Positions 1 through 5,110 are shown, numbered from the stretch's first letter. The stretch: DNA of 9,833 nucleotides from JBJEFI01 sp051873875 (GCA_051873875.1 JBJEFI010000075.1:1-9833); one strand, 5' to 3'. Numbers and translations: made by a program. The notes: a model not told the origin generated them from the sequence alone.

Positions 1-10
1 CCTCCTTCAA
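1..10 (-). promoter_or_regulatory. Ribosome binding site of the next leftward gene
   Basis: Read on the minus strand, the first bases give TTGAAGGAGG, a near-perfect Shine-Dalgarno sequence. It lies about 15 nt after the stop codon of the deoxyribosyltransferase-like gene (25-423). It implies that another leftward gene of the same operon starts just outside the window; its start codon is not visible. Confidence 0.6.
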
Positions 11-24
11 ATAAAAACTTAGTT

Positions 25-423
25 TTATCGATGTTTATTCAAATATTCTGCTACTTCACTAAGACTCTTAAAATACTTACCTCCATTTCTCTCTACTAAC
101 CTTGCTACAGCATCGAGTCCTTTTAAATCTCGTTTACTTAATACTTCCTTTCCTTGATAATCCTCATTAATTACGCATACAATGGTCTTTTCTGGCCGTT
201 TGTGACTGTCGTCAACTACCTCTGCGATTGAATATGCACTATAAACTCTTGTCAATGTGTATAATACAAAATCACATATTTCTCTTTGTTTTAATTCTTC
301 CTTTTGACATTCTGGAGTCCACTTCTTAACAACTGGATTGAAATAATCAATCTTAAGCATAGGTATTAATCTGTCTCTCCATTTACTGTTCGCACATGTT
401 CCTCCCAAAAACACCTTCTTCAT
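25..423 (-). CDS. Nucleoside 2-deoxyribosyltransferase-like protein
   Basis: 132 residues. The translation resembles the small nucleoside 2-deoxyribosyltransferase-like family (Nuc_deoxyrib_tr type), which moves or hydrolyses the N-glycosidic bond of deoxynucleosides. Seen: a beta-strand plus glycine loop FLGGTC at 5-10, WRDRLIP at 15-21, the substrate-pocket-like YFNPVV at 27-32 followed by W35, and SIAEVVDDS at 65-73, where E68 is a candidate catalytic Glu. The C-terminal half (about 93-130) is helical and length is normal for the family. The ATG at 423 has GAGGT 7 nt upstream. It is the last complete gene of the leftward train, 52 bp after its upstream neighbour. Likely a cytosolic phage nucleotide-metabolism enzyme. 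The fold is shared with nucleotide- and NAD-cleaving proteins, so the substrate is open. Family call fairly sure, activity inferred. Confidence 0.8.
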   Translation of the reverse strand: MKKVFLGGTCANSKWRDRLIPMLKIDYFNPVVKKWTPECQKEELKQREICDFVLYTLTRVYSAYSIAEVVDDSHKRPEKTIVCVINEDYQGKEVLSKRDLKGLDAVARLVERNGGKYFKSLSEVAEYLNKHR

Positions 424-437
424 TCCATCAACCTCTT

Positions 438-464
438 TTTATATTTAATTTATCAAATGAACAG
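438..464 (-). promoter_or_regulatory. TTAATTTA element upstream of the deoxyribosyltransferase-like gene
   Basis: The 52-bp gap between two genes holds TTAATTTA at 445-452 (+), which is TAAATTAA on the minus strand, in the same orientation as the operator-like elements at 5141 and 9773. On the minus strand TTGCTG, 18 nt, TATAAA can be read across it as a weak promoter for 25-423. The second operator half (AGTATA) is missing, so this may be only a half-site or an AT-rich coincidence. Confidence 0.3.
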
Positions 465-475
465 CAACTTTTATT

Positions 476-742
476 TTAATTCTTAGGAACCCACTTCTTA
501 ACTTTAACTTCTTTTAGTTCTACTTCCTGACATTCCACTTGATCTTCATATTCCCACGGGCTTTCATCCTGCATTTCAGTAGCTCCCTCACTATAATGAG
601 TTTCATAAAACCTTCCTTGATATGAGAATATGATTCTATGGTGAATACTCCATCTGGATGTCTCAGTTATCTCATCAAGTATTGCGTTATATGGTAAATC
701 AAGTTCATCTCTCATATAGTTTTTATCTAAATGGATTTTCAT
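476..742 (-). CDS. Small conserved phage protein of unknown function
   Basis: 88 residues, soluble, acidic overall with a basic C-terminal tail. The central segment, with RWSIHHRIIFSYQGRFYE (about 30-47) then GATEMQDESPWEYE (about 53-66) and a closing KKWVP, looks like a small protein family that recurs in early regions of phages of Firmicutes. To my knowledge it has no assigned function. The alternating hydrophobic pattern suggests a small beta-rich fold. The ATG at 742 lies inside the end of the upstream gene (20-bp overlap) and its GGAG ribosome site is within that gene, so the two are probably translationally coupled. No signal peptide or membrane segment. Confidence 0.8.
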   Translation of the reverse strand: MKIHLDKNYMRDELDLPYNAILDEITETSRWSIHHRIIFSYQGRFYETHYSEGATEMQDESPWEYEDQVECQEVELKEVKVKKWVPKN

Positions 743-1649
743 TTACAACCACTCCTCTTCCTTTACAGCATTCACAATCTACTACAGGCTCATTTATGTA
801 TGCAATCAATTCTTTTAAATATGTATCAATCTTATTCTTTAAATCTTCAAGATTATCACCGGTAAACGGTTCAACAACTGTATAACTTTGGTATGGTTTA
901 GGTGCTGCTTCATATACGACTGTCTTTCGTTCTTTCCTATATCTAGTTTCATATTTCGGTTTTCTACGACTATGTAAAGCATTGACATTTACTGAGTACT
1001 TTTCTGGCTCATATAATTCAATTCTTTTCTGTACTGTAAAGCAAAAATCATAATCACTCGTAATTACAGCATACTTTGGATCAATATAATTCTTTACATA
1101 TGCTCTAATTATTTTATAAGTTTCCTCCGAACTAAGTTTACATGGTTTTGTTGGGAGTAGTACCGGATGAGTGGTAATTCTGTCTAACAAGTTATATTGT
1201 AAATTGTATTCATTTTTAGTTATTTTAAAATCTCCATCAACTTCTTCTACAGTATGTAATTCAAAATCTACATTTTCGAATCCTTCATCTTCTAGTTCAT
1301 ATTTATAATCATATAAACCCTTTACTTCATAGAAATCGCTATCCTCATTCATATCTGTAAACGAAACCACTTTTGGAGTTAAATCTGTTTCAGAAAAACC
1401 TTCTTTCAATTCATACCTTTGATTCACTCTTTTGGCTGCTTTTTTCTTTTCGATTTTTTCAGGTACTTTATCAATAATAAACCAATCTTTTTTGTAACTT
1501 TCCTCCGGTAACTTTCCATCAAAATATAAATGGCCTATTCTGGAATTAAAGTAAGAGTCACCTTTGATATTGTCTGAAACATACACATTTGAGTTAGTTT
1601 TAATAATCATTAATTTTAAAGCTTGATCATTCTTCATTATACCTTTCAT
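723..1649 (-). CDS. Phage protein with C-terminal Cys cluster (DnaJ-like CxCCxGxG)
   Basis: 308 residues, function not recognised. The N-terminal part (1-110) is mixed and charged with a Lys-rich stretch KIEKKKAAKR near 65-74; the middle (110-215) is rich in Tyr and acidic residues. Residues 228-250 contain a very basic run of Arg/Lys/Tyr (RRKPKYETRYRKERK). The end has CECCKGRG at 292-299, like one zinc-binding half-module of a DnaJ or zinc-ribbon fold, so metal or nucleic acid binding is possible but unproven. The start at 1649 is preceded by AAAGGGG about 7 nt upstream; a second ATG five codons in (MKND) lacks good spacing. Co-directional with and overlapping the 88-residue gene downstream. 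Clearly a real gene from its length and codon pattern. Confidence 0.85.
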   Translation of the reverse strand: MKGIMKNDQALKLMIIKTNSNVYVSDNIKGDSYFNSRIGHLYFDGKLPEESYKKDWFIIDKVPEKIEKKKAAKRVNQRYELKEGFSETDLTPKVVSFTDMNEDSDFYEVKGLYDYKYELEDEGFENVDFELHTVEEVDGDFKITKNEYNLQYNLLDRITTHPVLLPTKPCKLSSEETYKIIRAYVKNYIDPKYAVITSDYDFCFTVQKRIELYEPEKYSVNVNALHSRRKPKYETRYRKERKTVVYEAAPKPYQSYTVVEPFTGDNLEDLKNKIDTYLKELIAYINEPVVDCECCKGRGVVVNENPFR

Positions 1650-1667
1650 TTCTCTGCCCCTTTTCGA

Positions 1668-1690
1668 TTATTAGTTAATTTATTCATTAA
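1668..1690 (-). promoter_or_regulatory. TTAATTTA element upstream of the 308-residue gene
   Basis: TTAATTTA at 1675-1682, same orientation as the elements at 5141 and 9773, lies 26 bp before the start codon of the 308-residue gene. No convincing -35 or -10 is seen with it, so it is listed as a possible operator half-site only. Confidence 0.25.
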
Positions 1691-1772
1691 TATCATCTAA
1701 CTTCTTCTCTAATAAATTTACTGCAGCAATAACTCCTACTAACACCATGATAAACACCAAATCCGCTATTAT
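1680..1772 (-). CDS. Possible 30-residue membrane peptide with ATA start
   Basis: On the minus strand a perfect Shine-Dalgarno sequence (AAAAAGGAGG, 1790-1781) is followed 8 nt later by ATA at 1772, opening a frame to TAA at 1680. The product would begin with IADLVFIMVLVGVIAAV, a single hydrophobic helix, and end in the charged tail LEKKLDDINE, the layout of a small phage membrane peptide. The only in-frame ATG (1748) has no ribosome site, and the ATG next to the Shine-Dalgarno gives only two codons before TAA. Either an unusual AUA start is used, or the start codon decayed by mutation and the gene is dead. Low confidence as an expressed gene, but the hydrophobic-then-charged pattern is not random-looking. 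Confidence 0.35.
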   Translation of the reverse strand: MIADLVFIMVLVGVIAAVNLLEKKLDDINE

Positions 1773-1777
1773 CTCAT

Positions 1778-1867
1778 TTACCTCCTTTTTAACCTCCCAT
1801 ATACTCCCTCATGCTCCCGTATGCTCACGTTTTCAAGCTCATATTTGTGATAAAATATCTGTTTCAT
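1778..1867 (-). CDS. Possible 29-residue basic peptide spanning a 10-bp tandem repeat
   Basis: The frame starts at ATG 1867 and ends in the TAA that overlaps the Shine-Dalgarno region of the next small ORF. The N-terminal codons give MKQIFYHKYELE and the C-terminus is RLKRR. Its start overlaps the stop (ATGA) of a 7-codon ORF beginning at 1887, which does have an AGGTAGGA ribosome-site-like sequence, suggesting a coupled leader arrangement. The second half is encoded by the tandem repeat at 1794-1828. It may be a real micro-protein or just chance in a 322-bp stretch with no large gene. Confidence 0.3.
   Translation of the reverse strand: MKQIFYHKYELENVSIREHEGVYGRLKRR
1794..1828. repeat. 10-bp tandem repeat (CTCCCNNNTN)
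   Basis: Three exact CTCCC blocks start at 1794, 1804 and 1814 and a fourth, CTCAC, at 1824, giving an exact 10-bp period: CTCCCATATA, CTCCCTCATG, CTCCCGTATG, CTCACG. On the minus strand this is GGGAG every 10 bp, ending next to the AAAAAGGAGG ribosome site. It is among the most GC-rich spots in a very AT-rich gap. Confidence 0.7.
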
Positions 1868-1930
1868 TCGATTGATCTAATTTCCATTTCCTACCTCTAT
1901 ATTACACCCTCTACATCCTTTTGTCTATAA

Positions 1931-1956
1931 TTAGTTTTTAATTTATTATCTTTATT
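1931..1956 (-). promoter_or_regulatory. Operator-like element between the 109-residue gene and the micro-ORFs
   Basis: TTAATTTA at 1938-1945. The core GATAATAAATTAAAAAC read on the minus strand is identical over 17 bases to the element at the early promoter (5137-5153). The -10-like half seen there (TATACT) is replaced by CTCTAA here, so it may be a decayed operator or a binding site without a promoter. On the plus strand TATAAT (1926-1931) abuts it, but no plus-strand gene follows. Confidence 0.4.
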
Positions 1957-1971
1957 TTTAGAGCACAGACT

Positions 1972-2301
1972 TTATCTGTCTCCAAACCTACACTCACATT
2001 TATCCTCTTTCGAAGTCCGTACTGATCCACAAAAATCACAGATGATATAGGCACTCCCTTTTGGATATGATTTTTCTTCTCTCGAAACTGGAACATTAGG
2101 TGTTAAAGTATCAATAAGCTTTTCTGTCGCTTTTAACTTATTAAGAAACATATCCTTATTAAATTGAACAATAACGTCTCCACCAACGGATGAATGCACT
2201 CTGAATCTTGAACCAAACATTAAGCCAATAACCGGCACTTCTTCAACATCTCCATATGTAGTAATATAAACTTTGTCACCAACATGTACAGTATGTTTCA
2301 T
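1972..2301 (-). CDS. Small protein with C-terminal zinc motif
   Basis: 109 residues, not recognised by name. The N-terminal half (about 5-50) is beta-rich with GDKVYITTYGDVEEVPVIG, like a small SH3/KOW-like barrel (inference). The C-terminus has CDFC at 88-91 and CEC at 102-104, four cysteines that could bind one zinc ion, as in short zinc ribbons. The start ATG at 2301 is preceded by GGGGAGG with an 8-nt spacer. Same strand as its neighbours, with an 80-bp gap to the upstream gene. No signal peptide. A nucleic-acid or protein adaptor role would fit the architecture but is not shown. Confidence 0.75.
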   Translation of the reverse strand: MKHTVHVGDKVYITTYGDVEEVPVIGLMFGSRFRVHSSVGGDVIVQFNKDMFLNKLKATEKLIDTLTPNVPVSREEKSYPKGSAYIICDFCGSVRTSKEDKCECRFGDR

Positions 2302-2380
2302 TTGCCAATCCTCCCCTTTTGCTATATTTTACAATATTTACTAATGGAGATGTTAGTGTTTTTTTAATAAAATGGTCGCT

Positions 2381-2584
2381 TTATCGTATCTTCTTCATTC
2401 CAATAGAAAACATTTTCAAATGCAGCAGAATATCTTGTAAACTTAACTCCCCTTTTTCCTCTTGCAAATTGTAAAGATCCACAGTAAACTTATCTATCAA
2501 GTTATTAATTTGTTCATCTTTATTCCTCTCGATATCTTCTTCAATGTCCTTAAATACATTACTTAACTCAATTGTCTTCTTCAT
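2381..2584 (-). CDS. Small charged helical protein
   Basis: 67 residues from the ATG at 2584 (MKKTIEL...). An upstream in-frame ATG at 2608 would add eight residues, but the ribosome site AAAGGAG lies 8 nt before 2584, so the shorter form is preferred. The protein is rich in Glu, Asp, Lys and Leu, with predicted helices through about 8-60 (FKDIEEDIERNKDEQINN and LSLQDILLHLKMF) and a basic end KKIR. No domain recognised. Context is the early-type leftward gene train. Confidence 0.65.
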   Translation of the reverse strand: MKKTIELSNVFKDIEEDIERNKDEQINNLIDKFTVDLYNLQEEKGELSLQDILLHLKMFSIGMKKIR

Positions 2585-2588
2585 ATCA

Positions 2589-2626
2589 CCATCTCCTTTA
2601 TTTGCCATTATAACATGATGAGATGG
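2589..2626 (-). promoter_or_regulatory. Extended -10 promoter and ribosome-site stem upstream of the 67-residue gene
   Basis: On the minus strand TGTTATAAT (2615-2607) is a perfect extended -10 box, 22 nt upstream of the start codon, without a clear -35. Around it CCATCTC (2626-2620) and GAGATGG (2595-2589) form a perfect 7-bp inverted repeat, whose second arm includes the GAG of the ribosome site. RNA reading through from upstream could pair and mask the site; RNA started at this promoter lacks the first arm. Confidence 0.4.
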
Positions 2627-2649
2627 ATATTATATTTGTGAATTCATTT

Positions 2650-3216
2650 CTAATTAGCGTCAACTAACTTATCAAACGATTCCTGTAGTGAAGTTCTGAC
2701 TCTGGCATAATATCTACGCTCCTCAATGGAATTGGTCAGTTTAATTACTTCCCCATTCAGCTTACACATCTTCTTAACTAGTACCTGATTTTCCTTTGCA
2801 AAATTACGTATTGGTTCAACTGCCTCAATGAAATTCTTAGCTTGCCTTCTATACTTCCTTATATCCTGCAAATCCTTAGCTAGTTCACTGTATTGTTCAT
2901 CTGATATGTCCATCAGCTCTAATGCGTGTAATACATCCTGTGTTTCCTGATCATACTTGTGCAATTCGTCTTTTGCCTCATCATAATAAGTAATTGAGTT
3001 AGTCATCACATTACTTGCTTTAGCTATTTCTTTGTATGGTATAAATTTGTTCCAGGATGTTTTAACTCCACGTTTGCGTTTGAATTCTTTCTCTTTTTCG
3101 TTTTCAATAATGGGATTCAGAAAGTCATATATCAGCTGCAACTCCTCTGATTTATCCTCTTTCATCAACTTGTTTATTGCCACCTCAACATCTAATGTTT
3201 CTTTATACTTCGACAT
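2650..3216 (-). CDS. Long helical phage protein of unknown function
   Basis: 188 residues from the ATG at 3216, which has AGAGGGGGA 6 nt upstream; an in-frame TTG at 3264 would extend it but lacks a ribosome site. Nearly all predicted helix. Highly charged segments at the N-terminus (EDKSEELQLIYDFLNPIIENEKEKEFKRKRG, broken about residue 45) and in the centre (about 75-125) suggest coiled coils. A short possible HTH-like patch, IPYKEIAKASNVMTNSITYY near 55-75, reads like a helix-turn-helix recognition unit (YKEIAKASNV), so DNA binding is a reasonable guess. No catalytic motif, signal peptide or membrane segment. It sits in the early leftward train. Function unknown. Confidence 0.8.
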   Translation of the reverse strand: MSKYKETLDVEVAINKLMKEDKSEELQLIYDFLNPIIENEKEKEFKRKRGVKTSWNKFIPYKEIAKASNVMTNSITYYDEAKDELHKYDQETQDVLHALELMDISDEQYSELAKDLQDIRKYRRQAKNFIEAVEPIRNFAKENQVLVKKMCKLNGEVIKLTNSIEERRYYARVRTSLQESFDKLVDAN

Positions 3217-3272
3217 TGATATCCCCCTCTGATTTATTTCCTGTCTATTCCTGCGCTTTCCCAAGAAATAAT

Positions 3273-3368
3273 CTACTTTAGTTTCCTCAACAACTCCAAA
3301 GCCTTCGCATTCATCTTACTCATCTTACTTATGTATTTATTACTTAATTTAGTGTATTTACGCTTCAT
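3273..3368 (-). CDS. Possible 31-residue basic peptide
   Basis: A frame from ATG 3368 to TAG 3273 encodes a strongly basic peptide starting MKRKYTKLSNKY and ending LELLRKLK, with no acidic residue except one Glu. Its start overlaps the last codons of the upstream membrane-protein gene by 11 bp, suggesting translational coupling, but no good Shine-Dalgarno is seen (only GAGAGA). It fills what would otherwise be an odd 141-bp gap. The composition would suit a nucleic-acid or membrane-surface binder. The TTAATTTA at 3344 lies inside this frame. Confidence 0.4.
   Translation of the reverse strand: MKRKYTKLSNKYISKMSKMNAKALELLRKLK
3344..3351 (-). promoter_or_regulatory. TTAATTTA core near a gene boundary
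   Basis: An 8-bp core in the same orientation as the operator-like elements, with ACTTAATTTA matching the 9773 copy exactly over 10 bp. It lies just after the stop of the two-helix membrane protein and within the possible 31-residue ORF. No promoter seen with it. Confidence 0.25.
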
Positions 3369-3549
3369 TAATCATATCTCTCATCTTGCTGTATGTAATA
3401 AGACTAAGACATACATTGCACGTTACAAATGCGAATCCAATAGGATCAAGCGTACCGAAGTCTTTATATACAACTGTATAATAAATAGTAAATCCGACAA
3501 TCACTAATAATAAATATAGGTGGAATATAAACCTGGTTAACAAGCTCAT
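3358..3549 (-). CDS. Small membrane protein with two transmembrane helices
   Basis: 63 residues from the ATG at 3549 (MSLLTR...). A TTG at 3567 would extend it, but the ribosome site AAAGGAG lies inside that extension, 8 nt before 3549, so the ATG is preferred. Hydrophobic segments at about 6-28 (FIFHLYLLLVIVGFTIYYTV) and 36-54 (PIGFAFVTCNVCLSLITY) are joined by a short loop with K31 and D32 and followed by a polar tail KMRDMINEA. Probably inserted in the cytoplasmic membrane. No family recognised. It is the first gene of the leftward block left of the rightward zinc-ribbon gene, whose promoter lies only 23 bp away, so the two start regions are divergent. Confidence 0.75.
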   Translation of the reverse strand: MSLLTRFIFHLYLLLVIVGFTIYYTVVYKDFGTLDPIGFAFVTCNVCLSLITYSKMRDMINEA

Positions 3550-3571
3550 TCTCCTTACTCCTTTCAATTTC

Positions 3572-3580
3572 TGATATAAT
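3572..3580 (+). promoter_or_regulatory. Extended -10 promoter for the zinc-ribbon gene
   Basis: TGATATAAT is a perfect extended -10 element (TGnTATAAT) 38 nt upstream of the GTG start at 3618. No good -35 hexamer is seen at 16-18 nt, as is common for extended -10 promoters. It points rightward, against the surrounding genes. Confidence 0.55.
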
Positions 3581-3617
3581 AAATAAGTCTGAAAAATTCA
3601 TCTGAGGTGAGTCATCC

Positions 3618-3788
3618 GTGGAAGAGAAACAGCAATACGATTTAGAAAAAGTTTATACGTATAAAGAGCTACCAGATAAGATTGCAGGTAGATGTGATAA
3701 TTGTGGCAGCTCTCACTTTCAATCGTCTGTTAAACACGCCATATTCCTTCGTGTCTGTAGAAAGTGTGGTATGAAGAAGTCTATTTGA
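3618..3788 (+). CDS. Zinc-ribbon protein on the opposite strand
   Basis: 56 residues from GTG at 3618, preceded by the ribosome site GAGGTGA at 7-nt spacing; too short for a usual ORF cut-off. Two CxxC knuckles, CDNC at 26-29 and CRKC at 47-50, 17 residues apart and each followed by Gly, are the layout of a four-cysteine zinc ribbon like those in small transcription-associated proteins. The N-terminal 24 residues are charged (EEKQQYDLEKVYTYKELPDK). It is transcribed against all adjacent genes, with its own extended -10 promoter and a strong terminator overlapping its stop codon: a self-contained unit like a moron or a lysogen-expressed gene. Possible roles in binding DNA, RNA or RNA polymerase are inference. 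Confidence 0.75.
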   Translation: MEEKQQYDLEKVYTYKELPDKIAGRCDNCGSSHFQSSVKHAIFLRVCRKCGMKKSI

Positions 3789-3803
3789 TTAGGCTTCTTT
3801 TTT
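3774..3803 (+). terminator. Rho-independent terminator of the zinc-ribbon gene
   Basis: AAGAAGTCTA (3774-3783) pairs with TAGGCTTCTT (3790-3799) over 10 bp with one G-T wobble. The loop is TTTGAT, and TTTTTT (3798-3803) follows, partly overlapping the stem. The stop codon TGA sits at the loop and start of the 3' arm. Confidence 0.8.
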
Positions 3804-3812
3804 AAAATTAAT

Positions 3813-4181
3813 TTACTTCTCATTGTTAATCTTTTTAGCACTACTCACACTCCAGTCGCTTAATATGTTATCGTTTGGTTGCGATGCTGAATTCATTAAG
3901 TATGTAATATTGTAACGGCTACCTTTTTCAAGCAATGGCTCTTTTTCTCTGCTGATAAAAAGTTTGAATATGTCTCCGTTTTCATCTTCAAAAGTGCCAA
4001 TAACCAATCCCCTATAGTTTTCTGTGGGATAAGTCTCTCCTGTATAGACTACATTATTAACTTGATACTCATCTCCTTTATCGGTAATGACCTTAAGCGC
4101 TGTGAAGAATAACGATAAACATATCACTATGCTTCCTATTACAAGTAGATTCCCTTTATTTCTACGTATGAATTGTTTAAT
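3813..4181 (-). CDS. Membrane-anchored extracytoplasmic protein, probable ATT start
   Basis: No ATG fits. A GTG at 4127 is in frame but has no ribosome site and would cut through the hydrophobic segment. Further upstream AAAAAAGGAGG is followed by three in-frame ATT codons; the third (4181) is 8 nt from GGAGG, the spacing used by many neighbours. Starting there gives 122 residues: a basic N-terminus KQFIRRNKGN, one membrane helix about 11-29 (LLVIGSIVICLSLFFTAL), then a polar mostly beta domain (about 38-105) with YTGETYPTENYRGLVIGTF and FKLFISREKEPLLEKGSRY. This is the expected N-in, C-out anchor layout, which supports the ATT start. Domain family not recognised; the exterior part could be an OB-like barrel. 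It is the last gene of the operon that starts at 5110. Confidence 0.65.
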   Translation of the reverse strand: MKQFIRRNKGNLLVIGSIVICLSLFFTALKVITDKGDEYQVNNVVYTGETYPTENYRGLVIGTFEDENGDIFKLFISREKEPLLEKGSRYNITYLMNSASQPNDNILSDWSVSSAKKINNEK

Positions 4182-4249
4182 AATAATCCCCTCCTTTTTT
4201 CAAATAAAACTCCACTTTTATGAGTTATACACTATATCGTCCTGTTTAC

Positions 4250-4438
4250 TTATTCTTCATCCTCATCGTCATCTAATCCAAGCATTTCAATTTCTTCTGC
4301 CCATTCTTTTATGTCACTCATTTGTAAAGCAAGTTCAATCTCAATAAATTCAGTATCTCTAATTCCCTCTACTACAGATTTATCAGTTACAACCAGATTC
4401 TCACTGGGTACTAAAAACGCTCTTTGATATTTAATCAC
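4250..4438 (-). CDS. Small acidic protein
   Basis: 62 residues from a GTG start at 4438, which has GGAGG 8 nt upstream; the overlapping ATG is followed directly by TGA and cannot be the start. The N-terminus is beta-like (KYQRAFLVPSENLVVT), the centre helical (about 35-52), and the tail very acidic (DDDEDEE), a composition sometimes seen in DNA-mimic or inhibitor proteins, though that is only a thought. No domain recognised. Spaced 26 bp after the gene at 4465-4653 in the same operon. Confidence 0.65.
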   Translation of the reverse strand: MIKYQRAFLVPSENLVVTDKSVVEGIRDTEFIEIELALQMSDIKEWAEEIEMLGLDDDEDEE

Positions 4439-4464
4439 ATTTATTTCCTCCCTCTTTATACTCC

Positions 4465-4653
4465 TTAATTTATGTATACTTTCTCAGTATCCACTACAGC
4501 CTCATGCTTACCCATATCTACAAGCCTACCAACATAACAATTTTCCTGGTCATCAAAATGTCTCTTACCGGCCTCAATCGCTTCTTCCTTTGTGTTGTAT
4601 GGCTCATGTACCCAGTTATCAAACTCCAATTCTGAAAATGTCCATTTGTTCAT
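4465..4653 (-). CDS. Small conserved phage protein, WTFSELEFDNW type
   Basis: 62 residues from the ATG at 4653, with AAAGGAGG and a 9-nt spacer upstream; an in-frame codon at 4698 lacks such a site. The pattern WTFSELEFDNWVHEP then TKEEAIEAGKRHF and a GR(L)VD segment resembles a family of roughly 60-residue proteins common in early regions of phages of Firmicutes and without a known function. Its C-terminus ends at a TAA that is part of a TTAATTTA core. Likely a small cytosolic alpha/beta protein. Confidence 0.75.
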   Translation of the reverse strand: MNKWTFSELEFDNWVHEPYNTKEEAIEAGKRHFDDQENCYVGRLVDMGKHEAVVDTEKVYIN

Positions 4654-4678
4654 TTTAATTTTCCTCCTTTTAATTTGG

Positions 4679-4870
4679 TTATCTGTCAAACGGGTCAATA
4701 TCAGTTAATTCATTAAGCGTTATTTCCTTTATTACATAATCAACTTCACGTACATTAGGAAACCATTCTTTTAATTCCGCAAATTGTTGTCTAGCCAATT
4801 CTTCACTTTCAAATACTCCATAAAAGGATTGACCTTCAATATGATCACGTTTTAATAAATATAATTTCAT
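4679..4870 (-). CDS. Small alpha/beta protein of unknown function
   Basis: 63 residues from the ATG at 4870 (8 nt after AAGGAGG); the adjacent ATG at 4873 would add one Met with only 5-nt spacing. The sequence begins KLYLLKRDHIEG, then GVFESEELARQQFAELKEWFP (about 19-39) and VDYVIKEITLNEL, suggesting a strand-helix-strand fold of the kind seen in small phage proteins that carry an E-E-A rich helix. No motif names a function. 25 bp upstream of the next operon gene. Confidence 0.7.
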   Translation of the reverse strand: MKLYLLKRDHIEGQSFYGVFESEELARQQFAELKEWFPNVREVDYVIKEITLNELTDIDPFDR

Positions 4871-4912
4871 CATTAACACCTCCTTAATTTCCAAATGAAA
4901 TGTGATTTTTAT

Positions 4913-5110
4913 TTACTTATAAATCTTCCCATCATTTTCTTCTTCAATCTCAGCCAGGATAATTGCTATTGACATCCTCGCCTTATCCACTACATAATCC
5001 AGATCACCTTTAGCTGCCAACTTGTTTCCTTGTATGTAATTATCTTTTGATCGATTAAGGCTCTCTATTGCTCCCTCAATCTTCTGTATCGCCAGTGATT
5101 CTTTACCCAA
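4913..5110 (-). CDS. Small helical protein, first gene of the early operon
   Basis: 65 residues with a TTG start. Two consecutive TTG codons (5113 and 5110) follow AAAGGAG; 5110 has the 8-nt spacing used by many neighbours, and 5113 would add one residue. The predicted structure is two amphipathic helices (about 5-20 and 30-55) with a charged end EEENDGKIYK. An ATG overlapping the start region is out of frame and stops after four codons. It is the first gene downstream of the operator-bearing promoter at 5161-5189, so it should be among the earliest genes expressed on induction. No family recognised. Confidence 0.65.
   Translation of the reverse strand: MGKESLAIQKIEGAIESLNRSKDNYIQGNKLAAKGDLDYVVDKARMSIAIILAEIEEENDGKIYK

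Noticed and set aside
658..885. Rightward 75-codon frame
   Set aside because: It lies antisense to two overlapping leftward genes with good ribosome sites and has none itself; a shadow frame.
1902..1931. Rightward promoter TTACAC-18-TATAAT
   Set aside because: The -10 is perfect but the -35 is weak and no rightward gene follows for more than 1.6 kb; an antisense promoter cannot be excluded.
3032..3232. Rightward 66-codon frame
   Set aside because: Antisense to the helical-protein gene; Ser/Phe-rich composition typical of the reverse complement of a Lys/Glu-rich gene.
4202..4235. Possible terminator (AACTC...GAGTT) between the 62-residue and ATT-start genes
   Set aside because: Only a 5-bp stem with interrupted T-tract, and it would cut the operon before its last gene.
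4087..4347. Rightward 86-codon frame
   Set aside because: Spans two leftward genes and their gap on the opposite strand, with no ribosome site; a shadow.
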